Shown one piece after another: positions 8,475 through 23,126 of a stretch of DNA of 64,000 bases. The position numbers were made by a program, and so were the translations under genes. Source of the DNA: Alphaproteobacteria bacterium (GTDB lineage: Bacteria > Pseudomonadota > Alphaproteobacteria > Sphingomonadales > Sphingomonadaceae). Within the stretch, counting starts at the first letter, position 1. The number at the start of each line of letters is the position of its first letter. Location of the stretch: positions 186,001 to 250,000 of the forward strand of contig JAUHWC010000002.1 of NCBI GenBank assembly GCA_030424845.1. The letters are read 5' to 3'. The notes below the pieces were generated by a model that saw only the letters and a program-made list of their open reading frames with translations, did not search any database and had not been told where the DNA came from.

Positions 8475-8854
8475 AGTGCCACCGATGCGCGCAATTGCAC
8501 CGTGCGCTGTTGCTGGATCACGGAATGGACCTGCGGCAGGAACATCACCGCAATCATCAGGTCCCGCGTGTATTCGGCAAGGAGGCCATCCAGCCCCATG
8601 TCGAGCAGCAGGCCGACGGCGATGGCGGCGAGCAGGAAGATCACGAAGGACAAGCCGCACATCAGCGGATCGAACAAGCGATGCCGCCCGCCGATGAACA
8701 GGCCGATCAAGCCGGGAATGGCAAGGAATAACAGCGATTGTGACAGGGACAGGAACACCGTTGCGGGCAAGGACAGGAAGATCAGCAGCTCCATGCCGTG
8801 GAAGGGCATGCGCGCAGGCTCATCGTCTATCCGGTAACGGCCATCATCGCGCAT
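8471..8854 (-). CDS. small integral membrane protein of unknown function
   Basis: A 127-residue protein, mostly hydrophobic after about residue 20, with three to four predicted membrane segments (LLIFLSLPATVFLSLSQSLL, AIPGLIGLFIGG, LSFVIFLLAAIAVGLLLDMGL). The hydrophilic N-terminus MRDDGRYRIDD may be cytoplasmic. I do not recognise the family. It starts 6 bases after the stop of the AAA ATPase gene and its stop overlaps the GTG start of the TPR gene by 4 bases, so the three genes are almost certainly co-translated and probably work together. Confidence 0.75.
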   Translation of the reverse strand: MRDDGRYRIDDEPARMPFHGMELLIFLSLPATVFLSLSQSLLFLAIPGLIGLFIGGRHRLFDPLMCGLSFVIFLLAAIAVGLLLDMGLDGLLAEYTRDLMIAVMFLPQVHSVIQQQRTVQLRASVAL

Positions 8855-8860
8855 CCCGAC

Positions 8861-10213
8861 CTACTTCCCGTATTTCGCGATGAACTTGGCAACCTCGTCA
8901 TACTGGCCGCCGCTGTTGCCGTATTTGGCGAAGTTGCGCGCGGTGGTGAGCCATTCCGCCGTGGTCGCCTTCACCTCCTCCAGGCTTTCCGTGAAATGCG
9001 CCATGGTGATCGGCACCTCGTCCCCCGCATCGATCGATTCCTCGATGGCGAAGTCCGTTGCGGTATCGACGAGGTTCTGGATGTCCGCACCGGAAAAGCC
9101 CGGCGTTCTTGCAGCAATCGCGCCCAGGTCCAGCGCATCGGCACCGGGCCTGCCATCCAGTTGCAGGCGCAGGATCTCTGCCCGCGCCTCGCGGTCCGGT
9201 GGAGGCACGAACAACAGCCGGTCGAACCGGCCCGAACGGCGGAAGGCAGGATCGACCGACCATGGCATGTTCGTGGCGGCAAGGATCAGCACGCCCTCGT
9301 TGTTCTGGGCAAAGCCGTCGAGTTCGGCAAGGAAGGTGGAGACCACCGCCATCTCGTGGCTGGAGGAGGCATGGCTGCGCTTGCCCGCCAGTGCCTCGAT
9401 CTCGTCAAAGAACAGCACGGCGGGGGTTTCCCGGCGGGCATCCTCGAAGATGGCGGCCAGCTTGCGTTCGGGCTCTCCCACATATTTGTCGAGCACGTCC
9501 GTCACCGGCACGTTGATGAAGCGCGCCTGGCATTCGCCAGCCGTGGCCCGGGCCAGCAGCGTCTTGCCGCATCCGGGCGGGCCGTAGAGCAACTCGCCGC
9601 CGCCCGCCTTGCGGCGGAAGCGGGCGAACAAGGCAGGCTTGCGGAAGGGCGCGATGATGCGGCGGTCGATCTGCTTCTTGACCGCATCATGACCGCCGAC
9701 ATCCCTGAAGGTGACACGGCCCGCCTCGACGAAAGAGAGGCGCGCGCGCTCCATCTCCTGTTCTTTCGTTGCGTCGCCTGGCTGCGGAGTGCCTCGCGTC
9801 GCAAGCTGGACGACATTGCTTTCCTCGCCAGCTTGCGAACGCGCCGCGAGGATGGCTTCGAGCAGCTTGGGCTGTTCCAGCGCGGGGTTGGCGTGGACGA
9901 CTTCACGATAGCGCGCTTCGGCTTCGTCCAGCACACCAGTGGCGAGCAGCGCGCCGACTTCGCTTTCCATCGCCTCGGGCAGGCCTTTGGACAGGCGCAG
10001 CGCAAGGTCGTGATAGCCTGCATCGAGTGCGGCGGCGGCCAGCCGGACAAGCTCGGGATCGGAGAGGTCGTTCTGTGAAGTCTCCTCCGCCAGATCGAGC
10101 ACCCTGGCCACGTCTTCCTTGCCGGAGCAGACATCGAGCGCCGGAACGAGCAGGCGCGGATCGCCGCTCGCGGCATGGGCGGAAAGCATCGCCTCAAGTG
10201 CAGGATTACTCAT
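8861..10213 (-). CDS. AAA+ ATPase with N-terminal TPR-like region
   Basis: About 450 residues. Residues 1-130 are helical and TPR-like (ALDAGYHDLALRLSKG, DEAEARYREVVHANPAL). A classic AAA module follows: TFRDVGGHDAVKKQI, Walker A LLYGPPGCGKTLLAR, Walker B VLFFDEIEAL, sensor 1 LILAATNMPW and arginine finger region RRSGRFDRLLFVPPP. The C-terminus EWLTTARNFAKYGNSGGQYD resembles Vps4/spastin-clade AAA proteins. There is no protease domain, so it probably remodels or extracts proteins. I start at ATG 10213 (MSNPALEAM) rather than 10249. First gene of the AAA / membrane / TPR unit; substrate unknown. Confidence 0.88.
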   Translation of the reverse strand: MSNPALEAMLSAHAASGDPRLLVPALDVCSGKEDVARVLDLAEETSQNDLSDPELVRLAAAALDAGYHDLALRLSKGLPEAMESEVGALLATGVLDEAEARYREVVHANPALEQPKLLEAILAARSQAGEESNVVQLATRGTPQPGDATKEQEMERARLSFVEAGRVTFRDVGGHDAVKKQIDRRIIAPFRKPALFARFRRKAGGGELLYGPPGCGKTLLARATAGECQARFINVPVTDVLDKYVGEPERKLAAIFEDARRETPAVLFFDEIEALAGKRSHASSSHEMAVVSTFLAELDGFAQNNEGVLILAATNMPWSVDPAFRRSGRFDRLLFVPPPDREARAEILRLQLDGRPGADALDLGAIAARTPGFSGADIQNLVDTATDFAIEESIDAGDEVPITMAHFTESLEEVKATTAEWLTTARNFAKYGNSGGQYDEVAKFIAKYGK

Positions 10214-10260
10214 GGGTTTCGATATGTAGCACGCAGCAGGGCGCGGCAAGTGGAGACACG

Positions 10261-10291
10261 AAAAAGCCCCGCCGGATCGCTCCGGCGGGGC
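10261..10291 (-). terminator. Rho-independent terminator of rpoC
   Basis: On the minus strand the 11-bp stem GCCCCGCCGGA / TCCGGCGGGGC with loop GCGA is followed by TTTTT, 37 bases after the rpoC stop. It ends the rpoBC transcript, so the AAA-ATPase unit downstream should have its own promoter. Confidence 0.85.
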
Positions 10292-10327
10292 CTTTCATGT
10301 CAGCAGACAAGCTGGTGGAAGGAGCGC

Positions 10328-14599
<4,272 letters not shown>

Positions 14600-14642
14600 G
14601 TCTCAAATTCCCTTGGGGGGATTAACAGGGGTTGGCGGGGAT

Positions 14643-14665
14643 GGCGGCCCTGCGGAAGGGCCGCC
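14643..14665 (-). other. intercistronic hairpin between rpoB and rpoC
   Basis: GGCGGCCCT / AGGGCCGCC with a 5-base loop. There is no following T-run, so it is more likely an RNA-stability or processing hairpin than a terminator. Confidence 0.45.
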
Positions 14666-14674
14666 GGACCCCTG

Positions 14675-18844
<4,170 letters not shown>

Positions 18845-19076
18845 AGGAGGAATAAGCCTCTTGCCTTGGGGCCGGCCCCTCATGCTCAAGGGCCGGACAA
18901 ATGAAATTTTCGCAAGCGGTGGGACCCGTGAGACGCCAAAACGGCCACGTCCACACAACGCCTCACCGGCGCCGCGACGCAGCCTTCATATCGGTCTCAC
19001 GGAATGTCGAAGCTTCCATCCGATTGCGCGCCCCCGCGATTGGCCCGCATTGCTCGAAGCTGTTCGACGAGGTGGG

Positions 19077-19105
19077 CATATAGGGAGAGGGGGACTGTGG
19101 GTCAA
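19077..19105 (-). promoter_or_regulatory. predicted rpoBC promoter
   Basis: Minus strand: TTGACC, exactly 17 bases, TATATG, a strong sigma-70-type match. The start point would be near 19070, giving a leader of about 225 bases to the rpoB ATG. The rest of the 18845-19175 gap shows no gene; it holds this promoter, its leader and the adjacent homopolymer. Confidence 0.7.
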
Positions 19106-19106
19106 T

Positions 19107-19117
19107 GGGGGGGGGGG
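19107..19117. repeat. 11-G homopolymer directly upstream of the rpoBC -35 box
   Basis: Eleven consecutive G on the plus strand (C on the coding strand for rpoB), one base from the TTGACC hexamer. Such tracts are prone to slipped-strand length change, and the position is where upstream promoter contacts occur. Confidence 0.9.
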
Positions 19118-19175
19118 TGTCGGCGTTTGTCCAGTGCCAATTGACACACGGCGCGGCATTGCCGAGGAGGGGGCC

Positions 19176-19574
19176 ATGAACGCCGACGTCCTCAATGCAC
19201 TTTGCCAGGCGGCAACTGAAATCCACTCGCTGTTGCAGGCAGGCAAGGGCCTTACTGTTGCCGGGGACCTCAACGCCACTGGTGACAAGCAGCTGGAACT
19301 GGACCTGGTGGCGGACCGAATCCTAGTCGAGCGGTTGTCCCAACTCGATTGCGTGCGCTTCGTCGCTTCGGAAGAAAGACCCGAACTGCTGCGCGCGGGC
19401 AGGAACCCCCGCGCTTTGGATCATCGTTCGTCACGCGAGAACGGGTGCATACCGGGACGCAAAAGAGCCGCACTCCAAACGCAAACCCCCGGGCCGCATG
19501 GTGTGCAGCTTCAACATAAGCGTCGCGAATATGGCGAGCGCCGCTTCCATTCTTGGCGCGATCCCCGCGCATGA
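19176..19574 (+). pseudogene. class 1 fructose-1,6-bisphosphatase remnant
   Basis: An ORF opening at ATG 19176 behind GAGGAGGGGGCC. Its translation TGDKQLELDLVADRILVERL followed by CVRFVASEE matches the N-terminal part of class 1 FBPase (E. coli GEVQQKLDLFANEKLKAAL ... VAGIASEE). The downstream DPLDGSSNID catalytic block cannot be read in this frame; in another frame there is only a weak SxNIxV...SIL echo near 19509. The protein would lack the sugar-phosphate and metal sites, so this is a decayed fragment, about 130 codons against the normal 330. It sits in the spacer that splits rpoBC from rplJL and marks a rearrangement or insertion scar. Confidence 0.6.
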
Positions 19575-19653
19575 ATCGGTCCGGCTCGAAGCTGGCGTGT
19601 GAGGGTGCATTTAGGGGGGATGTTGGATTTGTAAAGGGGGAGTATTTCTGGTC

Positions 19654-19874
19654 CGCACGCCATCCGGCGTGCGATATCCTCGCTCACGCGGCCTGACGGC
19701 CGCATCGCTGCGGGCGCGCGGTCACGCTTGCGACGCCTGCGGCGTCGAACCAGCACACCGGTCTCTGCGTGTGGGAAGGCACGGTTGCGCCAGCAACCGC
19801 AAGGGCGGCCGCCCGCCCGCAGCGGGTGCAGCTCGCTGCACGCATAGCGAGGACGTGCAGCCGGATGGCTGCAC
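19654..19874. repeat. cluster of six short perfect inverted repeats (palindromic mosaic element)
   Basis: In 221 bases there are CGCACGCC-atcc-GGCGTGCG (19654), GCGGCC-tgac-GGCCGC (19688), CGACGCC-tgc-GGCGTCG (19731), CGGTTGC-gcca-GCAACCG (19782), GTGCA-gctcgc-TGCAC (19826) and GTGCAGCC-ggat-GGCTGCAC (19855). No credible ORF covers it. The GCGCGCGGTC..CGC...GCGACGC core is shared with the element at 61.8-62.0 kb. The rest of the 19575-19984 gap holds the operator region of the next operon. Confidence 0.8.
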
Positions 19875-19907
19875 GGAAAACAATAAACGTCATATCGTTT
19901 TTCAATA

Positions 19908-19964
19908 TTATTGATTGACAATAAATCGAATCGGCTGTAGCTGCGGATTATCGATAAACAATAT
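19908..19964 (+). promoter_or_regulatory. promoter and two 17-bp operator-like repeats of the DUF2975/XRE operon
   Basis: TTATTGATTGACAATAA (19908) and TTATCGATAAACAATAT (19948) agree at 13 of 17 positions and start exactly 40 bases apart, on the same face of the helix if B-form. The first overlaps a TTGACA -35-like box. They are likely binding sites for the XRE regulator encoded at the end of the operon. The region is markedly AT-rich against its surroundings. Confidence 0.55.
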
Positions 19965-19984
19965 GTCATTTAAAGGAGATCGAT

Positions 19985-20116
19985 ATGACCCGTTTTGCCA
20001 ACCATGCGTTCGCCGTCGCCGCCGCGCTGTTTCTCACCCTCGGATCGATCGGCACGATCGTGACTGTGCCAGCCGCTCAGGCGCACAGCGCCATCGCTCC
20101 GACCGAACTTGCCTAA
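19985..20116 (+). CDS. 43-residue exported peptide
   Basis: Too short for the ORF track. ATG 19985 follows a strong AAAGGAGAT site at ideal spacing. The product is a basic N-terminus (MTRFANHAF), a hydrophobic core (AVAAALFLTLGSIGTIVTV) and an AQA cleavage motif, leaving a mature tail of roughly ten residues. It precedes the DUF2975 gene by 21 bases. I believe similar small ORFs occur in sphingomonads beside this module, but that is recall. Function unknown. Confidence 0.6.
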   Translation: MTRFANHAFAVAAALFLTLGSIGTIVTVPAAQAHSAIAPTELA

Positions 20117-20137
20117 ACCACAACCAAGGGGATCACC

Positions 20138-20668
20138 ATGACCGCCAAAAGCTCGCTTGGCCTTGTCCGTGTCGCCAAGCTCTTCAACATTGTCGCCATG
20201 TTCCTTATTGCGATTGGATGGGTTGTCCCGATCCTCGCAGTCGCGATGCATATCCTCATTCTTTTCGCCAACAATCTCGGCTATGGCGGCGACCTAATAT
20301 TTGACGATTGGCAGGAGGCAGGGCCGCTCCTGATCGCTTTCTTGATCTGCTTCCCGATGTATTTCTTTTTCAAACGGCTGGGCGCTATCATTGATAGTGC
20401 AACCGGCAGTGACATCTTCTCGACCGACAACGCCGACAATCTTCAAGCCATGGCCTGGTTTCTTTTCGCGTCACAAGCGGCCATCACGCTCGCAACAGCC
20501 TGGAACTTCATCTGGATCGAAAGCTCTGATGAAGATGCGATATGGGATAACTCGATCGAACTGGCCCTGACGTTCCCGTATTATCTCATGGTGGTTGTCC
20601 TGTTCATCCTGGCCGGAGTCTTCCGCCACGGCGCCGCAATGCGCGACGATCTCGAAGGGACCGTGTGA
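20138..20668 (+). CDS. DUF2975 membrane protein
   Basis: A 176-residue integral membrane protein with four hydrophobic segments (FNIVAMFLIAIGWVVPILAVAM, PLLIAFLICFPMYFFF, AMAWFLFASQAAITLATAW, YYLMVVVLFILAGVF), the layout of DUF2975 proteins. The SATGSDIFSTDNADNLQAMAW block between segments two and three is the family signature. DUF2975 genes are characteristically paired with a small XRE-type regulator, as here. Biochemical role is unknown. Its TGA overlaps an ATG, but the regulator more likely starts 30 bases further on. Confidence 0.85.
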   Translation: MTAKSSLGLVRVAKLFNIVAMFLIAIGWVVPILAVAMHILILFANNLGYGGDLIFDDWQEAGPLLIAFLICFPMYFFFKRLGAIIDSATGSDIFSTDNADNLQAMAWFLFASQAAITLATAWNFIWIESSDEDAIWDNSIELALTFPYYLMVVVLFILAGVFRHGAAMRDDLEGTV

Positions 20669-20697
20669 TGCCTGCTGATGATGAAGGAGCAACGATC

Positions 20698-20895
20698 ATG
20701 GTCAAACTCGACGACCTGCTGCACGACCGCCGCATGACCCTGACCGAACTGGCAGACCGCGTGGGTCTGACCCTCGCCAACCTCTCGATCCTCAAGACCG
20801 GCAAGGCCAAGGCGATCCGCTTCTCCACCCTCGCCGCGATCTGCCGCGAACTGGAGTGCCAGCCGGGGGACTTGCTGAGCTACCAGACGGACTGA
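20698..20895 (+). CDS. small XRE-family (YozG-like) transcriptional regulator
   Basis: A 65-residue protein that is almost entirely one helix-turn-helix: LDDLLHDRRMTLTELADRVGLTLANLSILKTGKAKAIRFSTLAAI, ending CQPGDLLSYQ. GTG 20665 and ATG 20668 are also in frame; ATG 20698 is preferred because GAAGGAG lies eight bases before it and the residues after it match the family start. It probably controls its own operon through the 17-bp repeats upstream of the 43-aa peptide gene. Confidence 0.88.
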   Translation: MVKLDDLLHDRRMTLTELADRVGLTLANLSILKTGKAKAIRFSTLAAICRELECQPGDLLSYQTD

Positions 20896-20903
20896 CAAAG
20901 GAT

Positions 20904-20990
20904 CGTCATTGCGAACGGAGCGAAGCAATCCAGAGCGTCCGAACGAAATGGCTCTGGATTGCTTCGTCGCTTCACTCCTCGCAACGACGA
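20904..20990. repeat. dispersed inverted repeat (CGTCATTGCGA...CAATCCAGAGC type)
   Basis: The left arm CGTCATTGCGAACGGAGCGA continuing into AGCAATCCAGAGC is answered by the right arm GCTCTGGATTGCTTCGTCGC running to GCAACGACG, with only a short gap and a few mismatches. This sequence type is a widely scattered intergenic repeat in many proteobacteria. Transcribed, it would form a long imperfect hairpin just after the XRE stop. Confidence 0.8.
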
Positions 20991-21006
20991 CAAGCGCGCT
21001 TTTGGG

Positions 21007-21034
21007 TTGACCTTTGGAACGATTCAGCTATCTG
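21007..21034 (+). promoter_or_regulatory. predicted rplJL promoter
   Basis: TTGACC, a 16-base spacer and TATCTG. It would give a leader of about 240 bases before rplJ, containing the L10 leader fold. Confidence 0.55.
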
Positions 21035-21066
21035 CGCGCCCCGACCGCTCTTGAGTGGTCATCCGT

Positions 21067-21118
21067 CCGAGACAGTTGGTGACCGGAATTTGCCGGTCTT
21101 AATTTCCAGCCTAGACGG
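21067..21118 (+). ncRNA. ribosomal protein L10 leader (autoregulatory mRNA element)
   Basis: The segment folds as an outer stem CCG...CGG with GTTGG / CCAGC and an inner hairpin GACCGG-aatttg-CCGGTC, with conserved-looking GAGACA and CTTAAT internal strands. Position upstream of rplJ and this shape fit the L10 leader, where free L10(L12)4 binds and represses its own operon. The call is from structure and context by eye. Confidence 0.6.
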
Positions 21119-21277
21119 GGAAAAGAGATTACTCGCGGTGGCCATCTGCCATCGTTTCGCACGTTTGGCGTGCACTCCTTCCCCATCAACGGACTCGTCC
21201 CTGTCGCATGAGCGGCATGGCAACTTGAGCCGGTCGTTCGCACCAATACGCGAGCGGCCATAGTGAAGGAGTACGGC

Positions 21278-21793
21278 ATGGATCGTTCGCAGAAAGCCGA
21301 TGCGGTCGCCCAGCTGAACGCAGTGTTCAACGAGGTTGGCGTGGTGGTTGTCACCCGCAATCTCGGCCTGTCGGTGGAGCAGTCCACTGACCTGCGGAAC
21401 AAGATGCGCGAAGCAGGTGCGTCCTACAAGGTTGCGAAGAACCGTCTCGCCAAGCTCGCCCTGAAGGACACCGATTACGCCGGGATCGAAGAGTTTCTCT
21501 CCGGCCCGACCGGTCTGGCCTGGTCGGAAGACCCGGTCGCAGCTGCAAAGGCTGCTGTCGAGTTCGCCAAGACGAACGCCAAGCTGGAAATCGTCGGTGG
21601 TTCGATGGGTTCGCAGGTTCTCGACGAAGCAGGTGTGAAGGCCCTCGCCTCCATGCCCAGCCTCGACGAACTGCGTGGCAAGATCGTGGGTCTCGTCAAC
21701 GCGCCGGCAACCAAGGTTGCCCAGCTCGTCAACGCCCCGGCTGCCAAGCTTGCCCGTGTCTTCGGTGCCTATGGCGCCAAGGACGCTGCGTAA
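21278..21793 (+). CDS. rplJ: 50S ribosomal protein L10
   Basis: A 171-residue stalk-base protein. The ORF track begins at a GTG at 21263, but the ATG at 21278 lies behind GAAGGAG and gives the normal N-terminus [17 protein letters not shown]. The body has [33 protein letters not shown], and LSGPTGLAW, typical of L10, and the C-terminal helix [15 protein letters not shown] binds L7/L12 dimers. It is preceded by an L10 leader and followed by rplL. Unusually it is not followed by rpoB: the operon is rplJ-rplL only, ending in a terminator. Confidence 0.98.
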   Translation: MDRSQKADAVAQLNAVFNEVGVVVVTRNLGLSVEQSTDLRNKMREAGASYKVAKNRLAKLALKDTDYAGIEEFLSGPTGLAWSEDPVAAAKAAVEFAKTNAKLEIVGGSMGSQVLDEAGVKALASMPSLDELRGKIVGLVNAPATKVAQLVNAPAAKLARVFGAYGAKDAA

Positions 21794-21867
21794 CAGACGT
21801 TTCTCGCATTCGAGACGAAACATCATGGGGCGCAATCTGCCCCGCCTAAATTTTGGAGTGTTACATC

Positions 21868-22248
21868 ATGGCTGATATTGCCAAGCTTGTTGAAGATCTG
21901 TCGGCGCTGACCGTCATGGAAGCCGCTGAACTGGCCAAGGCCCTGGAAGAAGCATGGGGCGTTTCCGCTGCAGCAGCTGTTGCTGTTGCCGGCCCGGCTG
22001 CCGGTGGCGGCGATGCCGGTGGCGCAGCTGAAGAAAAGGACGAATTCGACGTCATCCTGACCGGCGACGGCGGCAAGAAGATCCAGGTGATCAAGGAAGT
22101 CCGCGCCATCACCGGCCTGGGCCTCACCGAAGCCAAGGCTCTCGTCGAAGGCGCCCCGAAGGCGCTGAAGGAAGGCGTGAACAAGGCAGAAGCCGAAGAA
22201 ATCAAGGGCAAGATCGAAGCAGCCGGCGGCACCGTCGAACTGAAGTAA
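21868..22248 (+). CDS. rplL: 50S ribosomal protein L7/L12
   Basis: A 126-residue stalk protein. [22 protein letters not shown] is the N-terminal dimerisation domain, followed by the Ala/Gly hinge ([19 protein letters not shown]) and the C-terminal factor-binding domain [20 protein letters not shown] to AAGGTVELK. The listed ORF has six extra codons; ATG 21868 behind TTGGAGTG is the standard start. It recruits elongation factors to the ribosome. A good terminator follows 35 bases after the stop, so rpoB is not read from this transcript. Confidence 0.98.
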   Translation: MADIAKLVEDLSALTVMEAAELAKALEEAWGVSAAAAVAVAGPAAGGGDAGGAAEEKDEFDVILTGDGGKKIQVIKEVRAITGLGLTEAKALVEGAPKALKEGVNKAEAEEIKGKIEAAGGTVELK

Positions 22249-22282
22249 TCTTGGCCTGCCGATTTCGGCAGACGAAAAAGAA

Positions 22283-22318
22283 GGGCGGCATCTCCGACTG
22301 GAGGTGCCGCCCTTTCTT
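22283..22318 (+). terminator. Rho-independent terminator of rplJL
   Basis: GGGCGGCATCTCC / GGAGGTGCCGCCC with one mismatch and loop GACT, followed by TTTCTTGTT. It closes the operon after rplL. Confidence 0.85.
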
Positions 22319-22369
22319 GTTGGCGTTGGATCGGCTGGGCCGGGAATCCGGCCGAGCGCAGCCCGCGCC

Positions 22370-22921
22370 TTACAGCGTCTTGAGGTAGTCGATGATCGCC
22401 TTGCGCTGCGCGGCATCCAGCGGACCGACTGCCATCGTGGTGCCGGGAACGACGCCCGACGGATTGGCGAGGTAGCGATCGAGGTTGGCCTCGTTCCAGG
22501 TCAGGCCCGAGTTGCGCATGCCATCGGTGTAGGAAAAACCGGAAACGGCAGCAGCACGGCGGCCGAACACGCCGGCCAGCGAGGGGCCGATACCGTTCTG
22601 GCCGGGCTGCACGGCATGGCAGACCTGGCATTGGGTGAAGGATGCCGGCGGTCCGGCGGGCGCGGCAGCAACCGTGGCAGTAGGCGTGGGTGTGGGCGTG
22701 GCTTCCGCTTCAGGCTCTTCAGCCCCCTCTTCGGCGGCCGCATCTTCACCTTCGGCATCTTCGGATGCAGCGTCTTCGCCTTCTGCTTCCGTAGTATCCA
22801 CTTCCATAGCTTCCTCTGCTTCTGCGGCGGCTACATCATCGGCTTCCTCTTCCGGGCCACCGCAAGCGGCAAGCGCCAGGGCAAGGGCGGAAACGGCGAC
22901 AAGGTGACGGTTGGTACGCAT
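22370..22921 (-). CDS. cytochrome c family lipoprotein with acidic linker
   Basis: About 183 residues from ATG 22921 (MRTNRHLVAVSALALALAACGG); the longer listed ORF is upstream shadow. LALAACGG is a lipobox, so the protein should be membrane-anchored. Residues 20-95 are a low-complexity Ala/Glu/Asp region (EADDVAAAEAEEAMEVD, EGEDAASEDAEGED) ending in PTPTPTATV. The C-terminal 95 residues form a class I c-type cytochrome: heme site CQVCH, GIGPSLAGVFGRR, and the axial-methionine region GTTMAVG. It resembles periplasmic electron carriers of the c552/c550 type, tethered by a long spacer. Oxidase partner not in the window. Confidence 0.85.
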   Translation of the reverse strand: MRTNRHLVAVSALALALAACGGPEEEADDVAAAEAEEAMEVDTTEAEGEDAASEDAEGEDAAAEEGAEEPEAEATPTPTPTATVAAAPAGPPASFTQCQVCHAVQPGQNGIGPSLAGVFGRRAAAVSGFSYTDGMRNSGLTWNEANLDRYLANPSGVVPGTTMAVGPLDAAQRKAIIDYLKTL

Positions 22922-23126
22922 GATTACTCGCTCCACTCGGAAATGCTCGGCGGCGCTCCTAACCCCGCCGGACGCAAAGGGGAAGAGCCTTTGCCACATG
23001 TCCTGCCGGGCGCGAAAAGCTGTGGCCTGATGGCCGCAGGCAGCAAAGGAAATTTCATTCGCAACCATTCCGGCCTTCCCGGCGATCCACGCCGCGCCTA
23101 TCCGGGCCGGCTTTTTCGAGCACGTG

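Noticed and set aside
8798-10078. A 426-aa plus-strand ORF
   Set aside because: Antisense to the AAA ATPase, which has complete Walker motifs on the minus strand.
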